Of a stretch of DNA of 64,000 nucleotides, positions 57,693 through 64,000 are shown in pieces; the stretch's first letter is position 1, and every line of letters starts with the position of its first letter. The stretch is from Thozetella sp. PMI_491. Lineage: Eukaryota > Ascomycota > Sordariomycetes > Chaetosphaeriales > Chaetosphaeriaceae. Both the position numbers and the translations under genes were made by a program. The stretch is taken from positions 372,001 through 436,000 of the forward strand of contig MU270065.1 in the NCBI GenBank assembly GCA_021432635.1, written 5' to 3'. The notes under the pieces were generated by a model that saw only the letters and a program-made list of their open reading frames with translations, did no database searches and was not told where the DNA came from.

Positions 57693-60600
57693 TTATTCCG
57701 CCAGGACCATCCTTAACATAACCAAAAAGCTCTCCTTCATCTTATGCAACTCCGAAACGGGAGGCTTGACGGGCTCGCCGGCGGAGCGGCGCAGCATGTC
57801 TTGCCTCTTGGCGCGCCTCCTGCGCTCGGCTTCGATGGGGTCCAGCTCGTCCTCGGCCTCTTGCTCGGCCTCGGACTCGGAGTCCTCGTCGTAGGCCATG
57901 TCCTCCAGGTCCATCTGGTCGAGGCCGAAGTCGGTCGACTTGAAGTTCATGGCGCCGGGGATCAGCTCCTGGCCGGCAGTGCCCTCGGCGGCCATCTTCT
58001 GGCGGGTCTTGTCCTGGTGCCACTTCTTGCGGGCCTCCTGCCAGGCGATGAGCTGGTTGATCTCGGCGATGGCCTTTTTCTTGTCGACGGCGTTGATGCT
58101 GACGGCGCCCTCGAACAGGGCGTTGATGTCGAGGGTGCCGTTGGTGGGCCCCTTGCGCAGGAACTCGAGGATGCCTTCGACCCAGCCCATCAGCTGGGTG
58201 AACAGGCCGTTGTCGTGGGTGTGGACCTCGTGCACGAACTTGTAGAAGTTGTGCTCGTGGCGCTGGCACAGGTCGATGAAGGCCTGGACGGTCTGGTTAG
58301 GGTCGGCCGAGGCGTCCTGCTCGCGGCACTTGTCGACGACCTGGATGAGGTCGTCGATGAAGACGGCGAAGTCGGTCACGCTGTTGTAGACGTTGGCCGA
58401 CTTGTAGACGCGGACGAGCGGCTCGTAGAAGATGGTGAAGAGGTCGCGGAACAGCTGCAGGGTGACGGGCTCTTCGATCAGGTTCAGCATCATGGCCTTG
58501 TCGCGCTGGCGCGTCTGCAGCTTCATCAGCTGCTTGAGGTACGAATAGAGCTGGGCGCCCTGCTTGAGCTCCTCGTCGATGTTCTCGACGGCGTTGTTGA
58601 AGGCCACGTAGGCGTTGTACAGGCGGCCGATCTGTTCGGGGGCGAGGGCGGGCTCGATAAGCTCGGAGCGGAGGACGGCGACGATGATGTCCACGTCATC
58701 GGCCTCGGCCTCCTCCCGGATGGCCACCTTGAAGTGCTCCTCCAGGTCCGTGTACTGCTTGAGCTTGTCGACGAAGACTTGGTCGCCGATCTTGGCGGCG
58801 AGGGCGTCGATCGACTTCTGGAAGCTCTTGATGCCGTCGTTCAGGGTCAGGGAGAAGATGCGCTGCATGAGCGAGCGGGCGCCGAACGGCTGGGCTAGGA
58901 AGACGTCTAGAACGTTGGACATGACGGCGGCCGGGTTCGCAACGCGGATGACGTTCTTGATGATGGTGTAGGGGATCAGCGAGTGGATCTTCTTGGCCTG
59001 GGCGAACAGCTCAGGCGAGTTGTCCTCGGCCAGGAAGAGGTGGTAAATGGTGGCGGCGACCTCAATGCGCAGCCACTCTGCGAACTTCTGGTACTGTATG
59101 CTGAGGTCTTGGATCGTCTTCTTATCCTTGATCTCCTTGAAGAGCATCGTGAGGCCGTTACGCTCCACGATGTCCTGCCGGAACCTGGGCACGTCAGCGG
59201 GATTCTTTTTACGGGGTGCGGCGGTCGCCTACTGCTCCATGTAGACGTCGAGCTCGGCCGCTCGCTTCCTGGCGATCTCGTAGAACTGCTTCTGCTCCTC
59301 CATGCGCTTCTCGTCGACGCGCTTCCGGCGGATGATGTCCTCTACGTCCTCGTCCTTGGGGGTGATGGGGTCCTTGGTCAAAAAGTCTTCCATAGCGTTC
59401 GTGTTGGTAATCTGCGGGTTATGCAGGAGGCTCCGAAGGAAGGCCCGGAGTGAGATGCGCTGGCTCTCTCTCCACAGGACGACGTTCTGCTACGCGGTCA
59501 GTGTGCGCCTCCCGCGGTCGGGCGGGGGACATACCTCTGGTTGGAACCGGGGGCTGGGCAGCGCGGGGCTCAGGGGCCCCGAGTCCATGGACGGGCGGGG
59601 AGACGCTCGGCTCGACGTGGAGCCATTCTTGCGGTGTTCTGGTGTTCGTCAGCGCTGGTGCGAGGCGTGCTGCTCGTCAGACGCACCTTTGACTGAAAGC
59701 AGCTTCTGGATCCCCTCGCCCGCTCCGGAGGTGGTAATGCCCGCGAAGCTGGTCGAGGCCGACGACAGGGACGAGGCGTCCGAGTCTCGGCCGTTGATGC
59801 CGCCCAGGAAGTTAGACGCGGTCGAGTTGGACTTGTTCTTCTTGGGAAGGGGCGGCAGGATCTTCCCGGGGAGCTCGGACCGCAACTTCTTGTAGAGGCG
59901 GCTGAAGTCGCCGTACCGCCGGCCGATGAAGTACTCTAGCTCCCCTTTCCGCTTGATTCGGAGCAAAAATTCCTAGGAATCGTCAGCAGGCGCAAACCAC
60001 CAGAGAGAGGGAGACGCACGGCGTGCTTGTGGTATCGGATGTTCCTCTTGATGGACGTGATGCGCACGCCGGCGACGTTGACGTCCCAGCCGTTGATGTA
60101 GTTTCCTTCCGGCAGGGTGTGCAGGACGCCCGTGTCGATGGCGTCGCGGTCGACGATCTCCATCTCGGAGAAGCGAATGCGCTCTTCGAACCCGGACGAG
60201 GTCCGCACGCCCGAGACCATCATCAGCTCGACGAGCTTCTTGGCCTTGGTCGCCAGCTTCCGCCGCTTGGTCTCCTCCAGGCGGTCCTCCGAGGACGAGA
60301 TGTTCTTGCTGGCGAAGGATTCGAGGAACTATGGCAGGTTAGCCGGGAGGCGCCGAGAGGCGGGTTGGCTGCTGTGGCGTACCACTTGCAGCTTATCTTG
60401 CCAGAACTCCTTCTCCTTGGCCTTGTCGAGGAAGGGGAACTCGCGGACGTGGTGGACGAAGATGTAGCGCAGGATGGGGAGCTCCGAGTCGAGGGGCGAG
60501 ACCTCGCCAAAGTCGGACTTGAAGGGCGCGCCGAAGCGCCGGAGCGCAGTGGGCGAGTTGAGCTCGGAGATTTCCCATTGCACCTGCTGGGACACGAGCT

Positions 60601-60825
60601 CTCGCTTGAGATCTACACGGATTCCGGGGTCAGACGCGGACGCGCACGGCGCCGGGGGGGAGGCAAGGGCTACGGACAGTGCTCCTGTTTGCCCGTCAAT
60701 GACTGGCCGGGGGGTGGGATCGACGTGTTGCTCTTGCTCCGGAGCGGCAGGTCGGTGGCAGGCGCGGGGTTGCCGGCGCTGCCGTCAGCCGCCTGGGACT
60801 TGGTGTCTGGCTCGTCGGCCGCCAT
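57693..60825 (-). CDS. PXB-PX-DUF3818 lipid-trafficking protein (Lec1/YPR097W-like)
   Basis: Seven exons are inferred: 60825-60678, 60612-60383, 60328-60020, 59972-59687, 59638-59535, 59486 (or 59489)-59233 and 59184-57693. They give about 940 aa. The N-terminal PX-associated helix region (QEHYLKRELVSQQVQWE) is followed by a PX domain (KRKGELEYFIGRRYGDFSRLYK), which usually binds phosphoinositides. The long C-terminal DUF3818 region has RQDIVERNGLTMLFKEI, VLDVFLAQPFGARSLMQRIF and PVTLQLFRDLFTIFYEPLV. A charged tail contains an acidic run and an ERRRRAKRQ patch. Domain order matches yeast YPR097W/Lec1, implicated in ergosterol distribution. The first intron uses a GTCCGT donor, needed to keep the frame. 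The exon 6 acceptor is a NAG-NAG pair. Confidence 0.9.
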
Positions 60826-61491
60826 GTTCAGCCCCGAGTAAAGGCGAAATGGCACTCGTCCTCCCTGGGCCGTCGAGGTGCAAATAAAGGCCGGTGAGCG
60901 TAAGCAGATCGACGGCGCCTGCGGGCTTGACAAATTGCCGCCGAAATCCTAGGTCTGATGGCGGGGTACGCTCTCAGCGCATTACCTACACACTTGGCGT
61001 GTAAATCGATTCGGCGGATGCCCGGCACAGCGAGAGGGGGGCGGCAGAGGCGGGCGCCGATGAGACACAGCAGCCGCAGACTAAACGCACAAAGACGAGA
61101 GAGCGAGAAGACAAGACTTGGAGAAAAAAAAATTTAAAAAAAAAAATTCGAGGAAATCGTTCATGGGATATCTGGGTCAGGAGACCCGATACTCACGGCG
61201 GTTCTGCTTCGGGCTCCCCTTGGTCACGGACTTCCCATGAAATGCACGCAAGCCTCCCCGAAAGAGGGTGGCCCTGCAGACATCACAAGGGGCCCTGGCT
61301 GACCCGGGAGCTCTCTCAGCAAGCACCGCCGGGAAGGCCTCCACATGTCGCAAGGCCAAGCCAATCATGCACGTCGCAGGTCTACCCTTAGCGCCACCAA
61401 GAGTGGCGCCCCTCGATGACGTCGATTCTCTGCGTGTCTAGAGGCCTTGCGACGGCCTTGGTTGTCTGGGCTGCGCCAAACGCACCGCCGC

Positions 61492-61524
61492 CCAAGCTTG
61501 GCCCCAAGCCTGGGCCAAGCTTGG
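61492..61524. repeat. Perfect 13-bp inverted repeat, 7-base spacer
   Basis: The arms are CCAAGCTTGGCCC (61492-61504) and GGGCCAAGCTTGG (61512-61524), separated by CAAGCCT. Each arm also contains the self-palindrome CCAAGCTTGG. A strong hairpin or cruciform is possible. Confidence 0.95.
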
Positions 61525-61695
61525 AGCAAGTCTCGGCGGCGGTAAAGCCTACCGCAACCTACCAGGAACGCGCGGCTTTCCGAGCACACGATGTATTGGG
61601 CTGGCTGGAGTGCTGCAGCGATGGGAGTGCTCACTCAGCAGAGGCGTTCCTCGAATGCTGCAATAACCTGTTACCGAGATGTCGCCGTCCCTTTC

Positions 61696-61747
61696 GGGCG
61701 GGAAGCTCCCTCCCGGGCGGGAAACTCCCTCCCGGAATCTCCCTCCC
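61696..61747 (+). repeat. 19-bp tandem repeat, about 2.7 copies
   Basis: The unit is GGGCGGGAARCTCCCTCCC at 61696-61714 and 61715-61733, with a shortened third unit to 61747. Each unit is itself a GGGCGGGA/TCCCTCCC imperfect hairpin. Confidence 0.9.
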
Positions 61748-62372
61748 TGGATCCCTCCAAAGGGGAAATGCGCTCGATTGCGACCAAGACAGGCCAAGAG
61801 ACAACTTGACTCACCAGTTCGCGCATTACGTGGGCTACAGTTGTCGCGGGGACCTCGCGCTAGTCAGCGTTGGCCCCGGTTGCAGATGGAGATCAACACC
61901 GCGGGGGCCGCTGGGTCGCGTAGACAAAGGGTGCCGTCCCAACAGCCAGCCCCCTGACTCGAAGGGGGTTGCCTTATTTGTTTGCGGCCAGGGACCACCA
62001 ACGCCCAAGAATGCCGGATTGCCGTTCCTGAGAAGGGAGACGAGAAAGGGGACACAAAAGCCAAAGAACCTGTACCAGATTGGGCTTCTATTACGGCTCC
62101 ACTTGCAGCACGGCCCAGGGCCCAGCCTGCCATTCCAGAACGATTCTAGCCATGTATACAGAATGCCTTGCCAACGAATTGCTGCGCCCTCCCCCGGCTG
62201 TCGGAGCCCACGGTTACGAGCTGGGGGCACGAACCCTCCCTCTGGGTCGCAGCCATGCGCCCTCGGCCAAGCAGTTGTGGCCTTGGCGCCTTCGTGTGCT
62301 CTGAATATACAATGCCATGATCCACTGCTTCGGCTGGCGAGACAAGGTCCAGCACCCAGCGGGCGCGGGGGT

Positions 62373-62884
62373 TCATTCCTCTAGCTCTTTCTCCAGGTTC
62401 GGCCACGTCCTGTCGCCATCCCACTCCAGGGGTTCGTGGCAGTGCCTCGCGCACTTGGCCTTGCATTTGCCGCCTATGTCTGCATGTTAGGTCTCCACCC
62501 TGGGTACCGCTAGGGTGATTTTCGGGATCGAGCAGGAGGAGGGCATTGCTTACGTTCTCTCGGGTTTTTCCCCTTGTTGTGCGTCGCCCAAGGCCGGATG
62601 CAGATCCTCCAGCAAGCCTCCGCCGGGCACGGGAACCGCGTTGGCGGCCAGCGAGGGACAAGCTCGGTCCCTTGTCCGGCAGGGAGACGAGCGTCATGCT
62701 CGCGGCTGCTGTCTTCTAAGATGACGTCCGAGGTCCCAGCGCTTCCCGTCTTGCTCATTGAGTTGTCGGTGCCGTCGAGACGGCTTAGGGGCTCGGGCAG
62801 GTCGCCTGGATGAGGTATGATGTATTTAGGGACAAGAGCTGCCGTTAGGCTGGCAAAGCTAAACAGAACGAGCGTAGCCTTCAT
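62373..62884 (-). CDS. Predicted small secreted six-cysteine protein
   Basis: Two exons, 62884-62554 and 62473-62373, with an 80-nt GTAAGC...ATAG intron, give 143 aa. Residues 1 to about 16 (MKATLVLFSFASLTAA) look like a signal peptide. A hydrophilic, probably disordered stretch (17-80) precedes two cysteine triplets: Cys86, 91 and 95 (C-x4-C-x3-C) at the end of exon 1, and Cys114, 118 and 122 (C-x3-C-x3-C) from exon 2. The acidic end is NLEKELEE. The phase-1 splice puts the second triplet in frame, which supports the model. No family is recognised. The profile fits small secreted proteins of fungi in general, and nothing specific about its role can be claimed. Confidence 0.6.
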
Positions 62885-63404
62885 GTTGGGTGGGGAAATC
62901 GCTTCTGTCAGGAACAGAGTTGCCTGGATGACGACGAGATGTGCGATGTCTTACCTCGCAATATCATCTAAATGATTATATCTCTACCCGGCTAGTCATC
63001 GCCGAAACCTCGAGGACCAGAGTGAATGCTGGTTCTTGGGCTCTGGTCCGCTTTCTCCGAATATCTTCTCTTGACTTTCTCTCACCCTTGGCACGAGGCT
63101 GTACTAAACTCCTTGCTCGAGGGTGTATTGCTAAGATCCATGCAGCACAGATCACATATGTGTCCCCAGTATTTTGTTTGAAGTACACGTAAAGCTATAT
63201 AATCCCCGGCTCTGCCGCCATAAAGGTCTCAGGGACGAGATGGGTCGAAGGAGGCCGGGTCAATGCTATTTTGTACAACAACTGCCGGGTATCATTCTGT
63301 AGGGAAAAAAGCCAAGTAATCCACAATACGCTGATGCCATCTCCGATTGCGCCGATGACGATGCTGTGCTAGCCCAACCCTTAGCTGCTCTGCTCTTCCG
63401 AGTC
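62885..63404. other. Intergenic, nothing recognised
   Basis: This is the promoter side of the small secreted protein gene and the 3' side of the membrane protein gene at the right edge. No coding frame or repeat was noticed. Confidence 0.45.
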
Positions 63405-64000
63405 TCATAGCTCATCAAATATCCTGAGCATGTCCTCGGCGGCCTCTGGTCGAATATGGCTGGATCCGACCGTCTTGTTCAGGTCCAGGCTGCCGCTGTC
63501 GCCGCTGGCACCACCTACGTTCGCCTTTGGCGCGTCGGCCAGGTCCCACGGCGTCTGTCCATCTGCCCGGCTGGCGCCGTGGGTCATGTTCCGCAGCGCG
63601 CCGAGGCTCTCGTTCGCGAACCCTACCGCCTTTTCCTCTAGGCCCTCGAGCTCGCCGGGGGCGTACTGCGCACCGATGAACAGCAGCAGCATCAGGAATG
63701 CGATCACCGAGATGACGACCCAGATGGCCGTCAGACGCCGCCGCGTGCGCTCCTGCCAGTGGCGATCGGCACGCTCCCAGCCCTCGATGCGCTTCCGCAC
63801 CGTGTCGAGGCGCTCGCTGAGGGCGCCGACGCGGACACGTCCTTTCCGCACTCGGCTCTGCAGCATCTCGACGCGGGCCTGCTGGTCCCCGAACTCCCCG
63901 AAACCGTCAAGCTGCCCGGCGACGTCGCTGGCTAGCTCGCCCGCCTCGCGCGAGAACGAGCCGTTGAGCTCGTGCGAGAGACCAGCGAGCTCGCGCAGGG
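63405..64000 (-). CDS. Coiled-coil single-pass membrane protein, partial
   Basis: The C-terminal part of a larger protein; the frame is open to the window edge at 64000, so the start lies outside. It reads LRELAGLSHELNGSFSRE, then a heptad-like charged region (RVGALSERLDTVRKRIEGWER), then one membrane segment (AIWVVISVIAFLMLLLFIGA). A tail of about 90 residues ends in EDMLRIFDEL. Two N-glycosylation-type sites, NES and NMT, lie after the membrane segment. The topology (long coiled coil before a near-C-terminal membrane anchor) recalls organelle-tethering proteins, but I do not recognise the family. Confidence 0.7.
   Translation of the reverse strand, partial: LRELAGLSHELNGSFSREAGELASDVAGQLDGFGEFGDQQARVEMLQSRVRKGRVRVGALSERLDTVRKRIEGWERADRHWQERTRRRLTAIWVVISVIAFLMLLLFIGAQYAPGELEGLEEKAVGFANESLGALRNMTHGASRADGQTPWDLADAPKANVGGASGDSGSLDLNKTVGSSHIRPEAAEDMLRIFDEL

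Larger units (their letters stand above)
60826..62372. other. Intergenic with palindrome and tandem repeats
   Basis: This is the 5' side of the PX gene and the 3' side of the small secreted protein gene. It contains an A/T tract (61121-61147), a perfect palindrome (61492-61524) and a 19-bp tandem repeat (61696-61747). A 322-codon plus-strand ORF (61416-62384) crosses both repeats and is judged spurious. Confidence 0.5.

Noticed and set aside
61416-62384. 322-codon plus-strand ORF
   Set aside because: Composed largely of translated palindrome and tandem-repeat DNA and overlaps the better supported secreted-protein gene region only at its end; Pro/Gly/Arg-rich without a domain.

Overview
The window looks like a chromosomal segment of a filamentous ascomycete, most likely a Sordariomycete and possibly Sordariales/Chaetomiaceae. 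The genes are GC-rich and cut by short (about 47-113 nt) GT...AG introns, several with CTAAC-type branch sites. The gene set is typical of such fungi: a KipA-type kinesin, a SulP-STAS-cNMP vacuolar transporter, DUF3405, an SRR1-like protein and Hsp78. Two relics carry stop codons of the kind left by RIP (repeat-induced point mutation). The species cannot be fixed from the sequence alone. All exon-intron structures below were worked out by hand from splice signals and checked for an unbroken reading frame.

Layout. 0.5-5.5 kb: a secreted type-B carboxylesterase and a GT23/fucosyltransferase-like type II membrane protein, with short inverted-repeat elements between them. 5.5-10 kb: no convincing gene, but long homopolymers including a 24-base G run. 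10-13 kb: a Kip2/KipA kinesin. 13-19.2 kb: a 6.3-kb stretch with no supportable gene. 19.2-28.6 kb: a compact housekeeping block with STK19-like protein, mitochondrial Hsp78, translation factor eEF1B-alpha (divergent from Hsp78), the bifunctional purine enzyme ATIC/Ade16-17, and the GINS subunit Psf1 (divergent from ATIC). 28.6-31 kb: intergenic, with a well-preserved MITE-like element. 31-43 kb: SulP/STAS/cNMP transporter, ARF1, the p24-beta cargo receptor Emp24 and a large DUF3405 membrane protein.

46-58 kb looks like a partly accessory region. It holds a luciferase-domain membrane protein, an SRR1-like protein, a decayed RecQ/TLH-helicase-type repeat, the succinate dehydrogenase flavoprotein gene (8 exons), a frameshifted pseudogene with RIP-like stops, and an 81-bp diverged copy of the last exon of the luciferase-domain gene. 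57.7-64 kb: a PXB-PX-DUF3818 lipid-trafficking protein (Lec1/YPR097W-like), a predicted small secreted six-cysteine protein, and the 3' part of a coiled-coil membrane protein that runs off the window.

The genes do not form one pathway. Two themes recur: mitochondrial function (Hsp78, Sdh1) and early secretory/membrane traffic (ARF1, Emp24, the Lec1-like protein and two Golgi-type membrane proteins). The most unusual material is the dispersed inverted-repeat family, the RIP-like relics around Sdh1, the gene-fragment duplication, and the small cysteine-rich protein next to a perfect palindrome.
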